Below, one piece after another: positions 17,415-27,612 of a stretch of 64,000 nt of DNA; positions within the stretch are counted from its first letter, which is position 1; each line of letters begins with the position of its first letter. The stretch is from Tabrizicola sp. GTDB lineage: Bacteria > Pseudomonadota > Alphaproteobacteria > Rhodobacterales > Rhodobacteraceae. The DNA is taken from positions 62,001-126,000 of the forward strand of contig NZ_JAEULP010000020.1 in the NCBI RefSeq assembly GCF_016792905.1, in the 5' to 3' direction. The notes under the pieces are model-generated. The model saw nothing but the letters and a program-made list of their open reading frames with translations. It did no database searches and had not been told where the DNA came from. The translations under genes were made by a program, and so were the position numbers.

Positions 17415-18457
17415 GCAGAAGCCTTCGGGATCAGAAGCGAACTGTCACCATAGGAGAAGAACCGATACCCGTCACGGATTGCGTGGGCGTAGATACTGCG
17501 GATCCGGTCTTCCCCCATCAGGGCGGCGACCAGCATCACCAGCGTCGATTTCGGCAGGTGGAAGTTGGTCATCAGGGCGTCGGTCACGCGGAAGCGGTAG
17601 CCTGGATAGATGAAAATGTCCGTCTCGCCTTCCCAGGGGTGCAGGACCCCGTCGGCCCCCGCAGCGCTTTCGATCAGCCGCAGCGCGGTGGTTCCGACCG
17701 GGATCACCCGGCCCCCTGCCCGCCTGGTCGCGTTGATCTCATCCGCCGCCGCAGCCGTCACCCGGCCCCATTCGGCGTGCATCCTGTGGGTGGTCACGTC
17801 TTCGACCTTCACCGGCAGGAAGGTGCCCGCGCCGACGTGAAGCGTGACTTCGGTGAACTCCACCCCCTTTGCGGCCAGGGCACGCAGCAATTCTTCGTCG
17901 AAATGCAGCGAGGCTGTCGGGGCCGCGACCGCGCCGGAATGGCGGGCGAAGACGGTCTGGTAATCGGTGCGGTCCTGATCGTCCGCCGCCCGCTTTGCCG
18001 CGATGTAGGGCGGCAGGGGCATGACCCCGGCTTCGGCCAGCGCGGCATCGAAATCCGCGCCGGAGGCATCGAAGGCAAGGGTCAGGTCGGTTTCGGTCTT
18101 GGCCGCAACGGTTGCGGACAACCGGTCGGAAAAGCGGATCACCTCGCCCGGCTGAACCTTGCGCAGGGGCTTGGCCAAGGCGCGCCAGCCCTGCGGGCGC
18201 GGCTCCAGCAGGGTAATTTCCACCCTGGCCACGGCCTCGCCGCGCTGGCGGGTGCCGAACAGCCGCGCGGGCAGGACCTTGGTGTTGTTCAGGACCAGCC
18301 GGTCGCCGGGGCGAAGGATCTCCACCAGGTCGCTCACCTGCCGGTCGCTGATCCGGTCGCCTTCGGCCAGCAGAAGCCGGGCCGAGGGGCGCGGACGCGC
18401 GGGCCTTGTGGCGATCAGCGCTTCGGGCAGATCGAAGTCGAAGTCGGAAAGCTTCAT
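17411..18457 (-). CDS. queA: S-adenosylmethionine:tRNA ribosyltransferase-isomerase
   Basis: 348 residues, full length. Typical N-terminus [20 protein letters not shown] and later [20 protein letters not shown] and [19 protein letters not shown]. It transfers the ribosyl part of SAM to 7-aminomethyl-7-deazaguanine in tRNA anticodons to form epoxyqueuosine. It is joined by ATGA overlaps at both ends: its start overlaps the stop of the YhdP-like gene and its stop overlaps DUF3147, giving a tight four-gene run. Confidence 0.97.
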   Translation of the reverse strand: MKLSDFDFDLPEALIATRPARPRPSARLLLAEGDRISDRQVSDLVEILRPGDRLVLNNTKVLPARLFGTRQRGEAVARVEITLLEPRPQGWRALAKPLRKVQPGEVIRFSDRLSATVAAKTETDLTLAFDASGADFDAALAEAGVMPLPPYIAAKRAADDQDRTDYQTVFARHSGAVAAPTASLHFDEELLRALAAKGVEFTEVTLHVGAGTFLPVKVEDVTTHRMHAEWGRVTAAAADEINATRRAGGRVIPVGTTALRLIESAAGADGVLHPWEGETDIFIYPGYRFRVTDALMTNFHLPKSTLVMLVAALMGEDRIRSIYAHAIRDGYRFFSYGDSSLLIPKASA

Positions 18458-21400
18458 CCGCCCCCCTCGTCGGCGTCCTTGAGGTTCGGCGGGCGCTGGC
18501 GAAACAGCTCGCGGAACATGCCGGGCGTCAGCACCGACAACGGGTTGACCATCACGTTCGGATTGTCCGTCGTCCCGGTCACGCGATAGTTGAAGCCGAA
18601 CAGCCCCTCGCCCTTGCGTGTCAGGATCTGTCCCACCCCGTTGACCAGATAGATGGGCGAGATCACCCCCTGCAGGTCGATCCGGCCAGAACCGTTCAGG
18701 TACAGCCCGGCAAAGGAAATGCCAAGCGAGGCGCCGACGGCCGACCCCTGGCTGATTTCAACCGCCTTGGGCGTCAGGATGAACTTGACCTCGCCATTGT
18801 TGAAGGCAAGCCCCTCGCCGTTCAACTGCTCCAGAAGGCCGACGACCGAAACGGCCGACAGCAGCTCGGCCAGGGCGGGTGCCCCCTGGACACGCATGCG
18901 CGTGAAGGTGGCCGTGCCGTTGTACTCTCCGTCCGGCCCGCGTGGAATCAGGGTCATGTCCAGGTTGCCGCCGCGTCCCTTGTCGAAGATGCCCGCCGCC
19001 GCCATCACCGCGCCCGCATTTTCCGAGGTGATGCGCACCGCGCTGCCCTGCTTGGCCGGGGCCACCACCCCCGAGATTTCCGCCTTGCCGTTGACCCCGG
19101 CGCTGAAACTGCCGTTGAAACCGCCCTTCGAGCCGAACTCACCGCGGAAATCGGTCAGCGAAATCCCGTCCGAGATACGCAGGGCATCCAGCCGCACCGT
19201 GATCGGCCCGCCACCAGCCGGGCCACCGCTGGTATCCGGCATCCGGCGCATGTCAAGCGTGCCGCCGGTCAGCGTGACGTCGAGCGCGCCCTTGCCGCGC
19301 CCGGTCAGCGTCAGCGGCGCGTCAAGCCAGTCGCCCGCCCTGACCCGTTCGAAGACAGCCGCATCCAGGCCACCGTTCTCGCGGGTGGTGATCTTGCCCC
19401 GCGCCTCCAGTCCCGGAGCCTTCAGGACCAGACGCTCCACCACCGGCTGGCGCGATGAAAGCCGCACATCAAGGTCGATCGCCCCCCTGGTCTTCGCCGC
19501 CTTCGACCAGCCAAGCGCATCCAGTCGCAGGGCGAGGCCGGTCAGGTTCGAGGTGAGCGTCAGCTGCGGCGGCTGGTCCTTGACCAGAGCCACGTCGATG
19601 GCGGCCGGCCCCTCGCCCTTGACCGAACCTGCGGGCAGTTCGACCCCGAAGTCGCGCAGCACCGCGTCGGACAGGATGACCGTGCCGTTCACCCGCGCCC
19701 GCCCCTTCTGCTCTGGCCCGAAGCCCTGCACATAGGTCAGGTCGATGGGCATCTGGTCCAGCTTGCCCTTGCCGGAAAGCTGCAACCCGTCGGTGTTGAC
19801 CGCGACCGCCACTTCCGGTGCGGTCAGGATGCGGCCCGGCACCAGCGCGGGCGAGGTGAAGTTGCGGATCGTGCCTGCGACGGTGAAGCTGATCTCCTCG
19901 AACGGGATCTTCGGCTTCATCGGCATCAGGATCGTCGCGGTCAGGTCGGCCCGCCCGTCGCCCAGGTTGTAGGGCTGCCCGGCCTTGGAGAAGAAGCTGA
20001 ACGGCTCCTGGTCCAGAAGCGACAGGGTGGCGGTCAGGCTGGCCGAGGTGACGAGGTCGACCTTGGCCGTCGCGGGGCGCTGGGTGATGTCGAGGATCTG
20101 GAACACTGTCCCGTCGGCCTCGATCCGGCCGCCTTCGGGGGCGATGACATGGCCCTCGTCCAAGGCGACGGTGTAGGTCTTGTTGTCGAGCGTCGCGTGC
20201 CCCCGCCCGTTCAGGATCGGCGGCAGGGTGCGCACGAAGCGCACCTCGGTGTTGGCGAACTCGTAGGCCAGGTTGAACTGCGGCTGCCCGCCGGGTTCCA
20301 GCCGCAGGGCGGCCTGCACGTCGGACAGTCTGCCCTGACCGACGTTGCTGGCGAACCAGGCGCGCGTCTTCGGCACTGCAGCCACCGGCCAGACTTTCAG
20401 CAGGCGTTCGGCGTCGATCTGGTTCAGGCGCACATCGAGCGCACCGCCCCAGCCTGCCTCCTCGGCCCCGACCTGACCCGAGAGGAGCAGCCGTTCGTTG
20501 CCCTCGGTCAGGGCAAGCTGGCCGATGTCCAGCCGGAAGGGGTTGAGCCGCAGCCGCAGGTCAAGCGCGCCTTCGCCAAAGCGGATCGGTTCCTCGAAGA
20601 GGCCCTCGGGGTCAACCATCACCTGCTGGAACGCGATCTGCGCGATGATGGCATCGGGCAGCGCCCCCACCGCCAGCGCGCCGCCGTCCGGTCCCTGAAG
20701 ATCGCCATGCCCCCGGGCCTTCAGCCGCAGCGAAGGACTGTCGACCGACAGGTCGGCCAGGTCGATCCGGGCAGTCACGGGGTCGTAGGCCAGCGAGATC
20801 TCGGCCCGGTCGAAGCCGATCGGCCTTGTGCCCTTGCCCGGGGCCAGGCTGCCCGCGCCGAGGCCAAGCTTGCCGGTCAGGCCGGCGAAGCTGCCGTCCT
20901 CGCCCAGCCGGGCGTCAAGCGCACCCGAGATCGGAGCATCGACAAAGCCGAGGAAGGCCAGCGGCGGCGCCATGGCCGCCAGGTCGGTCGCGGCGATGTT
21001 GTCCACCTTTGCGGTCAGGTGCGCCGTCTTCGCGCCCTTGTCGGAGACGAGCGTCAGCACGGCCTGCGCGGGCACCTCGCCATCAAGGAGCGTCAGCCCC
21101 AGTTCGGCCGAGATCGCCGTTGCGCCGTTCTCGATCGCCAGCCGTCCGTCGCCGACCTGCCAGGTCCGCCCGGCACGATCGTCGGTCAGGACGAGCGTCA
21201 GCCCCTCGGCCTCGATGGTGGTGAGCGATTCCAGCGCCGGGCTGGCGAACAGCGTCTCGACGGCGGTCAGGATTTCGGACGAGCTTTTCGCCCCGCCGCC
21301 GCGCCCGCCGAACTGTACGTCGATCCGGCCCTCGGCATCACGCCGCACCGCCAGGCGCGCGCCCGACAACCGCACTTCGGCAGGCCGTATCTTACCGGTC

Positions 21401-21864
21401 AGGAGCGCCTTTGGCTCGAAGGACACCAGCGCCTCGGGCAGGGCCAGAAGCGAGCGGCCATTGCCCCCGATCAGGCGGATGTCCTCGATCCGGAAGCGGG
21501 GGACGAAGTCGGTGTCGACCGCCAGTTCCACGCCGCCAAGCGAGACCGCCGTGCCCATCGGCAGCCGGGCGCCTTCCAGGCCCGCGTTCACCCGCGCCTC
21601 GATCTCGGCCACGATCCAGGTCGGCAGGCGTAGCGTCTTGCCGGTATAGGCGAGCGTGAGGTAGCCGAAGCCCAGGGCCAGGACGACCAGCGTCAGGATC
21701 ACCGTCAGGCTGAGCCTTCCACGCCCCCGCGGCCTTCGCGCGCGCCGACCGTCGGCCCGGGAAGGCACGGGGGAAAGCGCATCGGTCAGAATCAGCGGCT
21801 CGGGTCGCGCGGGCGCGGCAACGGGGGTGTGCCCGTCTTCCATGCCGGCCGACTGGTCGTTCAT
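18454..21864 (-). CDS. Large AsmA/YhdP-like envelope protein (DUF3971)
   Basis: 1136 residues from ATG ([11 protein letters not shown]); an earlier TTG in frame is less likely because it reaches almost to the peroxiredoxin start. After a Pro/Arg-rich cytoplasmic tail there is one transmembrane helix at about residues 52-73, then over 1000 residues of beta-rich sequence with DUF3971/AsmA-like C-terminal region ([20 protein letters not shown]). YhdP/AsmA proteins are bridge-like proteins that span the periplasm and move phospholipid to the outer membrane. It is upstream of queA with an ATGA overlap, an odd pairing of envelope and tRNA functions that seems conserved in Rhodobacterales from memory. 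Confidence 0.88.
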   Translation of the reverse strand: MNDQSAGMEDGHTPVAAPARPEPLILTDALSPVPSRADGRRARRPRGRGRLSLTVILTLVVLALGFGYLTLAYTGKTLRLPTWIVAEIEARVNAGLEGARLPMGTAVSLGGVELAVDTDFVPRFRIEDIRLIGGNGRSLLALPEALVSFEPKALLTGKIRPAEVRLSGARLAVRRDAEGRIDVQFGGRGGGAKSSSEILTAVETLFASPALESLTTIEAEGLTLVLTDDRAGRTWQVGDGRLAIENGATAISAELGLTLLDGEVPAQAVLTLVSDKGAKTAHLTAKVDNIAATDLAAMAPPLAFLGFVDAPISGALDARLGEDGSFAGLTGKLGLGAGSLAPGKGTRPIGFDRAEISLAYDPVTARIDLADLSVDSPSLRLKARGHGDLQGPDGGALAVGALPDAIIAQIAFQQVMVDPEGLFEEPIRFGEGALDLRLRLNPFRLDIGQLALTEGNERLLLSGQVGAEEAGWGGALDVRLNQIDAERLLKVWPVAAVPKTRAWFASNVGQGRLSDVQAALRLEPGGQPQFNLAYEFANTEVRFVRTLPPILNGRGHATLDNKTYTVALDEGHVIAPEGGRIEADGTVFQILDITQRPATAKVDLVTSASLTATLSLLDQEPFSFFSKAGQPYNLGDGRADLTATILMPMKPKIPFEEISFTVAGTIRNFTSPALVPGRILTAPEVAVAVNTDGLQLSGKGKLDQMPIDLTYVQGFGPEQKGRARVNGTVILSDAVLRDFGVELPAGSVKGEGPAAIDVALVKDQPPQLTLTSNLTGLALRLDALGWSKAAKTRGAIDLDVRLSSRQPVVERLVLKAPGLEARGKITTRENGGLDAAVFERVRAGDWLDAPLTLTGRGKGALDVTLTGGTLDMRRMPDTSGGPAGGGPITVRLDALRISDGISLTDFRGEFGSKGGFNGSFSAGVNGKAEISGVVAPAKQGSAVRITSENAGAVMAAAGIFDKGRGGNLDMTLIPRGPDGEYNGTATFTRMRVQGAPALAELLSAVSVVGLLEQLNGEGLAFNNGEVKFILTPKAVEISQGSAVGASLGISFAGLYLNGSGRIDLQGVISPIYLVNGVGQILTRKGEGLFGFNYRVTGTTDNPNVMVNPLSVLTPGMFRELFRQRPPNLKDADEGGG

Positions 21865-21994
21865 CTGAGACTGCCGCCCCGCTGTATCACCCTTCACCCC
21901 GCCTGCGGAGTGACTTGCGCGTTCCCTGCCTTTATCTTTGCGCGAAGGCAACCAGATGCATAGTCACAAGTCATCGCAAGGCAAGGAGCCGCCC

Positions 21995-22456
21995 ATGATT
22001 TCCGAAGGACAGATCGCCCCCGATTTCACCCTGCCCCGCGATGGTGGCGGCACTGTGACGCTGTCGGCGCTGCGGCCGAAGCCCGTGGTCCTGTTCGCCT
22101 ATGGCCAGGACGGCAGCCCGACCTGCACCACGGCGGTCAAGGATTTCGACGCTCTGCTGCCGCAGTTCCACGCGCTGGGGGTCGTGGTGCTTGGCCTGTC
22201 GAAGGACCCGGTGAAATCACACGAACGGTTTGCCGCAAAACAGGGGCTGACGGTGCCGCTTCTCTCTGACCACGGCGGGCATCTGATGCAGGATTGGGGG
22301 CTGTTCGGCGAGAAGCTGTTCTTTGGCAAGATGGTGCAGGGCGTGCTGCGGGCGACCCTGCTGATCGGCGGCGACGGGACAGTGCTGAAACGCTGGCAGG
22401 TCGATCGGGTGAAGGGTCACGCGGATGAGGTTCTGGCAGCCGCAAAGGCGCTGTGA
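21995..22456 (+). CDS. Peroxiredoxin, BCP/PrxQ-like, apparently 1-Cys
   Basis: 153 residues; ATG with AAGGAG upstream. N-terminus MISEGQIAPDFTLP is the AhpC/TSA start; the peroxidatic Cys is C44 in SPTCTTAVKDF. The resolving Cys five residues later found in many BCPs is replaced (TTAVK), and no other Cys is seen, so it would act as a 1-Cys enzyme needing an external thiol. It reduces peroxides in the cytoplasm. It is divergent from the YhdP-like gene and followed by a hairpin repeat and DUF455. Confidence 0.93.
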   Translation: MISEGQIAPDFTLPRDGGGTVTLSALRPKPVVLFAYGQDGSPTCTTAVKDFDALLPQFHALGVVVLGLSKDPVKSHERFAAKQGLTVPLLSDHGGHLMQDWGLFGEKLFFGKMVQGVLRATLLIGGDGTVLKRWQVDRVKGHADEVLAAAKAL

Positions 22457-22468
22457 CATGAGGGCCAG

Positions 22469-22509
22469 ATTCCTTCGAAGGAATTTGCAAAAGCCTTCGA
22501 AGGCTTTTG
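22469..22509 (-). repeat. TTCGAA double-hairpin intergenic element, copy 1
   Basis: Two perfect palindromes: ATTCCTTCGAAGGAAT (22469-22484) and AAAAGCCTTCGAAGGCTTTT (22489-22508, extended by one C/G pair). Read on the minus strand it aligns with 41774-41818. It sits between bcp and DUF455, ending 14 bp before the DUF455 start, so as RNA the second hairpin abuts the ribosome-binding site. Confidence 0.8.
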
Positions 22510-22522
22510 GGGGACGCGACGG

Positions 22523-23338
22523 ATGACGCAAAGCCTGGCAGAACTGGCGGTGGAGGTTCTGACGACCGCCGATGGCCGCGCCAAGACCGCGCTTGGCCGG
22601 GCGCATGCCGCCCGCTGGTTCGCGGCCCGCGATGCCGGGGAACCACTGCCCATCGGCCGGGCCGAACCTCCGCTGTTTCCTGCCCGACCGGAAAGACCCG
22701 AACTCCTCGCCCCGAAGGACGTGCCCCGTCGTCGTCCCGGAAGTCCCGAGGGGCGGATCGCCCTCCTTCACGCCGTCGCGCATATCGAGTTGAACGCGGT
22801 TGACCTGCACTGGGACATCATCGCCCGCTTCACCGACCAGCCGATGCCCCTGGGCTTCTACGACGACTGGGTGAAGGCCGCCGACGAGGAAGCCAAGCAT
22901 TTCAACCTGATCTGCGACTGCCTTGAAGCGATGGGCAGCCACTACGGCGCGCTTCCCGCGCATGCCGGAATGTGGCGCGCGGCAGAGGATACCGCCCACG
23001 ATCTGCATGGCCGACTGGCCGTCGTGCCGATGGTGCTGGAGGCCCGCGGGCTCGACGTCACCCCCGGCATGATCGAGGTGTTCCGCAAGCATGGCGAGAC
23101 GCAGGCGCTGGAGGCATTGCAGGTGATCTATGCCGAGGAGGTCGCCCATGTCGCCTATGGTTCGAAATGGTTCAACTGGCTCTGCGGGCGCGACGGTACC
23201 GACCCGAAAGAGGTGTTTCACACCCTTGTCCGCCGTTACTTCCACGGGTCGCTGAAACCGCCGTTCAACGAGGAAAAGCGTGCCGATGCGGGCCTGCCGC
23301 CCGACTTCTACTGGCCCCTGGCCGAGGACGTCGGCTGA
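22523..23338 (+). CDS. DUF455 ferritin-like protein
   Basis: 271 residues. The signature is a four-helix ferritin-like core with metal-ligand candidates: HAVAHIELNAVDLHWD (E and H), AADEEAKHFNLICDCLE (E..H) and YAEEVAHVAYGSKWF (E..H). Such ExxH pairs predict a di-iron or di-manganese centre. DUF455 has no firmly known substrate. Same strand as bcp, 66 bp apart with a hairpin repeat between, suggesting joint oxidative-stress roles but with the repeat possibly uncoupling expression. Confidence 0.9.
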   Translation: MTQSLAELAVEVLTTADGRAKTALGRAHAARWFAARDAGEPLPIGRAEPPLFPARPERPELLAPKDVPRRRPGSPEGRIALLHAVAHIELNAVDLHWDIIARFTDQPMPLGFYDDWVKAADEEAKHFNLICDCLEAMGSHYGALPAHAGMWRAAEDTAHDLHGRLAVVPMVLEARGLDVTPGMIEVFRKHGETQALEALQVIYAEEVAHVAYGSKWFNWLCGRDGTDPKEVFHTLVRRYFHGSLKPPFNEEKRADAGLPPDFYWPLAEDVG

Positions 23339-23400
23339 TCGGCGGTTTCTTGCCGATGAAATGGCTGTCCCGCGCGGAAAAACCCCGAATATGGTCAAAA

Positions 23401-23430
23401 TTGTTGCGACCCTGAAATGGGGTGGATAAT
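23401..23430 (+). promoter_or_regulatory. Candidate sigma-70 promoter for the M23 peptidase-bactofilin pair
   Basis: TTGTTG (23401-23406), an 18-bp spacer, then GATAAT (23425-23430). This would start transcription about 70 bp before the GTG start. Found by eye only. Confidence 0.4.
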
Positions 23431-23508
23431 CAGGTCCGAGCCCGGGGCGCAAGGTCTTGGGGCAACGTAGCGAAGCCACTGCCAAGGCTATGAACGGATG
23501 ACCCCAAC

Positions 23509-24846
23509 GTGCTGAATCGCCTCGCCTATCGGTTCCATCAAAGCCTGGAACGGCACTTTCCCGAACAGCGCCTGTTCCTGAAATCCGACACCGAGACCCG
23601 GTTCATCCGTCTCAGGCCCGCGACCCAGATCATCGCACTGGTCGGTGGCACGCTGGGGCTTTCGTGGACCATCGTCGCCACCGCGCTGATCATGATGGAT
23701 TCGATCGGGGCCGGATCGGCCCGAGAACAGTCGGTCCGCCAGCAGGCGCTGTACGAGGAACGGTTGAACGCGCTGTCGTCGGACCGTGACCTGCGCGCCG
23801 AGGAAGCCGTCCGCGCCCAGGAACGTTTCAACATCGCGCTGACCCAGGTTTCGGAAATGCAGGAGCGGCTCCTGGCCTCGGAAGACCGGCGGCGCGAGCT
23901 GGAAACCGGGATCGACGCGATCCAGGACACCCTGCGCGAGACGATCAAGGAACGCGACGTGGCCCGTGGCGAGACCGAGCGGGTGACGCTCGCGCTGAAC
24001 GCGCAGGCGGGCGGCGCGACCGAAATGGGCCGCGCGCAGGATACGGTCGCCACACTGGAATTCCTGACCGGTGCCCTTGGCGATGCCGCCGAAGAGCGCA
24101 ACGACGTGCTTGCCAGCGCCGAGGAAGCCCGCGAGGAGGCCCGCGAGATCGCGGCCGAGAAGGACGCGATGGAGCTGCGCAACGATGCCATCTTCACCAA
24201 GCTGGAAGAGGCGCTGACCGTCTCGGTCGAGCCGCTGGACAAGATGTTCCGCGAGGCCGGGATGTCGCCGGATGACCTGATCGGCGCGGTACGCGAAGGT
24301 TACTCCGGTCAGGGCGGCCCGCTGACCCCCATCACCTTCTCGACCTCGGGCGGTGCGCCGTCGGCCGAGGAACTGCGCGCCAATGCCATCCTTGGCGGGC
24401 TCGACAAGATGAACATGTACCGCATCGCGGCCTTCCAGCTTCCCTTCGCCATGCCGGTGCGCGAGGCCGTGCGCTACACGAGCGGCTTCGGCAACCGCAA
24501 CGACCCGTTCAACGGCAGTTCGCGCCGCCACGAGGGGCAGGACATGGCGGGGGCCTATGGCACCCCGATCTATGCCACCGCGGACGGAACCGTGACCTAT
24601 GCCGGCTGGGAAAACGGCTATGGACGACTGATCAAGATCAAGCACGACTTCGGTGTCGAGACCCGTTACGGCCATCTGTCGCAGATCAGGGTCGAGGTCG
24701 GACAAAGGGTATCGCGTGGCGACCGGATCGGTGATATGGGCAACTCAGGCCGGTCCACTGGTACGCACCTGCACTACGAAATCCGCCTCAGCGGGACCGC
24801 AATCAATCCGATGACCTTCATAAAGGCAGCGAAGAATGTTTTCTAA
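23509..24846 (+). CDS. M23 family murein endopeptidase with membrane anchor and coiled coil (LmdC-like)
   Basis: 445 residues, GTG start; no in-frame ATG upstream. One transmembrane helix at about residues 38-62, then a long charged coiled coil (about 75-235) and a C-terminal LytM/M23 domain with the zinc motifs RRHEGQD (HxxxD) and GTHLHYE (HxH). It cleaves peptidoglycan cross-links in the periplasm. The stop lies 11 bp inside the bactofilin gene, so the two are co-translated. Bactofilin-M23 pairs (BacA-LmdC, CcmA-Csd1) localise wall remodelling to set cell curvature or appendages. Confidence 0.93.
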   Translation: MLNRLAYRFHQSLERHFPEQRLFLKSDTETRFIRLRPATQIIALVGGTLGLSWTIVATALIMMDSIGAGSAREQSVRQQALYEERLNALSSDRDLRAEEAVRAQERFNIALTQVSEMQERLLASEDRRRELETGIDAIQDTLRETIKERDVARGETERVTLALNAQAGGATEMGRAQDTVATLEFLTGALGDAAEERNDVLASAEEAREEAREIAAEKDAMELRNDAIFTKLEEALTVSVEPLDKMFREAGMSPDDLIGAVREGYSGQGGPLTPITFSTSGGAPSAEELRANAILGGLDKMNMYRIAAFQLPFAMPVREAVRYTSGFGNRNDPFNGSSRRHEGQDMAGAYGTPIYATADGTVTYAGWENGYGRLIKIKHDFGVETRYGHLSQIRVEVGQRVSRGDRIGDMGNSGRSTGTHLHYEIRLSGTAINPMTFIKAAKNVF

Positions 24847-25339
24847 GAGCCGCATCAACGAGCCGGGCCCGAAGGCCGAGGCCGAGAAGCCCAAAGCCCC
24901 GGAGGCCCCCTTGACCAAACCGTCCATGGATTTCACCCCCACCGCCCCGAAAGGCAAGGCCGGGGCTTCCGTCCTGTCGTCCGACCTGACGGTCGTCGGC
25001 AACCTGCGTACCACGGGCGACATCCAGGTCGAGGGCACCGTTGAAGGCGACATCCGTGCGCATCTTCTGACCGTCGGCGAAAGCGCCACCATCCGGGGCG
25101 AGATCGTGGCCGACGACATCGTGGTCAACGGTCGGGTGATCGGCAGGGTGCGCGGCCTGAAGGTCCGCCTCACCTCGACCGCCCGGGTCGAGGGCGACAT
25201 CATCCACAAGACCATCGCCATCGAATCCGGCGCGCATTTCGAAGGCTCGGTGCAGCGGCAGGAAGACCCGCTGGCGAATGGCCGCCCCGCCGGGGCCGTG
25301 CGGCTGGACACCCCGGCCTCCGCTGCCGACGCCGAATAA
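24836..25339 (+). CDS. bacA: Bactofilin cytoskeletal protein
   Basis: 167 residues: disordered Pro/Lys-rich N-terminus (about 1-45), central bactofilin beta-helix (about 46-145: SDLTVVGNLRTTGDIQVEGT, ADDIVVNGRVIGRVRG, GDIIHKTIAIESGAHFEGSV) and a short tail. Bactofilins polymerise without nucleotide into membrane-associated filaments. The gene starts inside the last 11 bp of the M23 gene. The symbol is by family; CcmA is the synonym in other groups. The N-terminal KxKxK-type sequence may bind membrane or the M23 partner. Confidence 0.95.
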   Translation: MFSKSRINEPGPKAEAEKPKAPEAPLTKPSMDFTPTAPKGKAGASVLSSDLTVVGNLRTTGDIQVEGTVEGDIRAHLLTVGESATIRGEIVADDIVVNGRVIGRVRGLKVRLTSTARVEGDIIHKTIAIESGAHFEGSVQRQEDPLANGRPAGAVRLDTPASAADAE

Positions 25340-25353
25340 GCCGACCTCCTGGC

Positions 25354-26793
25354 ATGACCATGTCGCGGGCATCGGAGGGCACTCCGGTGCCCGTTTCCTT
25401 CTGTGCGGACGCTGACCGCCGCATCATCCTCTGGGCCGCGATCCTGGCCTCGTCGATGGGCTTCATCGACAGCTCCGTGACCTCGATCGCCACCCCCGCG
25501 ATGCGCGAGGCCTTGGGCGCGACGTTGCAGCAGGCGCAGTGGATCAACGCGGCCTATCTTCTGTCGCTCTCCTCGCTGGTGCTGGTCGGGGGCGCGATGG
25601 GCGACCGGTTCGGCATCGCCCGCATCTTCTCGCTGGGGATCCTGGTCTTCGTCGGCGGGTCACTGGCCTGCGCGGCGGCGCTGACGCCCGAGCAGATGAT
25701 CGCCGCCCGCGCGGTGAAGGGCGTCGGCGCCGCGCTGATGGTGCCGGGGTCGATGGCCATGGTCTCGCGCGCCTATCCCCGGGCCGAACGCGGCCAGGCG
25801 CTCGGCCTCTGGGCCGCAGCCTCGACGCTGACCACGGCGCTGGGGCCGGTCTTGGGCGGCATGTTCGTCACCTGGGGCGGAGAGCTCGGCTGGAGGCTGG
25901 TCTTCGCGCTGAACCTGCCCCTTGGCCTTGCCGCGCTCTGGCTGATCCGGGGCCGCACGCCCGGTGACATCGGCAAGCCCGGCGTAAGGGTCGACATCCT
26001 GGGCGGGCTCCTGGCCACGCTCGGCCTCGGGCTGATGGCCTGGGCGCTGACCGAGGCGAGCGCCGGCCCCATGATCGCGCTGGCGGCCGTGGCAAGCCTT
26101 GCCGCCTTCCTGGCCTGGGAGGCGATGACCCCCGCGCCGATGCTGCGGCTGGCGATGTTCCGCAACCGGACGATGGCCGTGACCAACCTTGTCACCTTCG
26201 TCCTGTATTTCGCGCTGAACGGGGTGATGTTCTACCTGCCGATGACCGCCGTTTCCGCCTGGAAGGTCACGCCGCTGGACGTGACGGCGGCCTTCCTGCC
26301 GATCTCGGTGCTGATCGGGATCCTGTCCGCCCCCGCAGGCCGGATGGCGGACCGCTGGGGCGCGGGGCCGCTGATGGCGGCGGGCTCGGGATTGGTGGCC
26401 TGCGCCTATGCTGGCCTCTGGCTTGCGGCTCCCCATGGCCAGTTCTGGACCAATGTCGTGCCGCTGACCGCGCTGGCGGGGTTCGGACTGGGGCTGGTCG
26501 TGGCCCCGCTGACGGCGGCGGCGATGCAGGGGGCGGAGGACGGCGAACAGGGCGCCGCCTCGGGGATCAACAACGCGGTCGCGCGGGTGGCCGGGCTGAT
26601 TGCCATCGCGCTGCAGGGCCGGATCGCAGCGGCGGCCTATGGCCCTGGCGCCCCGGGATTCGGCGTCACCGGCGACGGGCCCGCCCATCTTGCCGCAACC
26701 GGGGCCGCCTTCGGCGCGGTCGCGCTGACCGCCAGCCTGATGGCCGCGCTCGCCGCCGTTCTGGCGCTGATGCTGGCGCGGCGTGTCAGGTGA
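25354..26793 (+). CDS. DHA2-family MFS multidrug efflux transporter (EmrB/QacA-like)
   Basis: 479 residues, about 14 transmembrane helices. Motifs DHA2-style: FIDSSVTSIATPAMREALGA in helix 1, GAMGDRFGIARIF (motif A), and GSMAMVSRAYPRAERGQALG followed by GPVLGGMFV (motif C). Such proteins export drugs or toxic metabolites by proton antiport. It follows bactofilin by 14 bp but is functionally unrelated. The 3' end overlaps the convergent DUF2189 gene by 8 bp. Confidence 0.92.
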   Translation: MTMSRASEGTPVPVSFCADADRRIILWAAILASSMGFIDSSVTSIATPAMREALGATLQQAQWINAAYLLSLSSLVLVGGAMGDRFGIARIFSLGILVFVGGSLACAAALTPEQMIAARAVKGVGAALMVPGSMAMVSRAYPRAERGQALGLWAAASTLTTALGPVLGGMFVTWGGELGWRLVFALNLPLGLAALWLIRGRTPGDIGKPGVRVDILGGLLATLGLGLMAWALTEASAGPMIALAAVASLAAFLAWEAMTPAPMLRLAMFRNRTMAVTNLVTFVLYFALNGVMFYLPMTAVSAWKVTPLDVTAAFLPISVLIGILSAPAGRMADRWGAGPLMAAGSGLVACAYAGLWLAAPHGQFWTNVVPLTALAGFGLGLVVAPLTAAAMQGAEDGEQGAASGINNAVARVAGLIAIALQGRIAAAAYGPGAPGFGVTGDGPAHLAATGAAFGAVALTASLMAALAAVLALMLARRVR

Positions 26794-27553
26794 TCGCGCG
26801 GCGGTAGAGGTGCCAGCTTGCGTGCCCGAAAAGCGGCAGTACCACCAGAAGGCCGAGGAACGCCGGGAGCATCCCGAGGAACAGGCAGATCGCGATCAGT
26901 GCCCCCCAGGACAGCATGATGCGCGGATTCTCCCGTACCAGGGCGAAACTCGTCAGCATCGCGGTCACGAAATCGACCTCGCGATCCAGAAGCATCGGCA
27001 GGCTGACCACCGTCAGGCAGAACAGAAGCGTGGCGAAGCCCGCCCCGACCAGCGTTCCGAAGGCCAACATCGACAGCCCCTGCGGCGACAGGAACACCGC
27101 CAGCGAGGAGGAGACATTGGTCATCGTCGCATTGCCGAGGAAGAGGGCAAAGATCATGTGCGACAGGAAGTTCCAGAACAGGAAATAGACCACGATCACC
27201 GCCGCGATGGCCGGGATCTGGCGGTCTTTCTGGCGGAAGATCACGCCGAATATCTCATTGGCCACAAGCGGCTCCCCCGCCTCAAGCCGTCGCGAAATCT
27301 CGTAGAAGCCGCAGGCGACGAAGGGACCAAGGATCGGGAAGCCCGCGCTGGCGGGCAATGTCCACCAGACCTGCCCCTTGGCCGTCATCGCCCAGGTGAT
27401 CAGCCAGCCGCCGAGGACGTAGACCGCCGAAAAGGCGAGGCCGAGAACCGGCGCGCGGCGGAAATCCCGCCAGCCCAGCGCAAGGCTGGCTTTCAGGTCG
27501 GAGGCATCGACCAGATTGATCTCGGGCACGGCGGGGGGATGGGTGACGCTCAT
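26786..27553 (-). CDS. DUF2189 integral membrane protein
   Basis: 255 residues. N-terminus has NLVDASDLKASLALGWRDFR, the family hallmark, then six or so hydrophobic helices (for example VLGLAFSAVYVLGGWLITWA and IPAIAAVIVVYFLFWNFL). The family is linked by name only to hypothetical inner-membrane proteins; in some species it lies near cytochrome oxidase genes, not here. ATG start. It lies 128 bp downstream of prfB with a REP-like hairpin between. Confidence 0.88.
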   Translation of the reverse strand: MSVTHPPAVPEINLVDASDLKASLALGWRDFRRAPVLGLAFSAVYVLGGWLITWAMTAKGQVWWTLPASAGFPILGPFVACGFYEISRRLEAGEPLVANEIFGVIFRQKDRQIPAIAAVIVVYFLFWNFLSHMIFALFLGNATMTNVSSSLAVFLSPQGLSMLAFGTLVGAGFATLLFCLTVVSLPMLLDREVDFVTAMLTSFALVRENPRIMLSWGALIAICLFLGMLPAFLGLLVVLPLFGHASWHLYRRAIT

Positions 27554-27612
27554 GCTGGAAGATTAGGCGTAGGGCAAAGCGTCAGGCAAGGGATTTGACT
27601 GCGAAGAAACCC

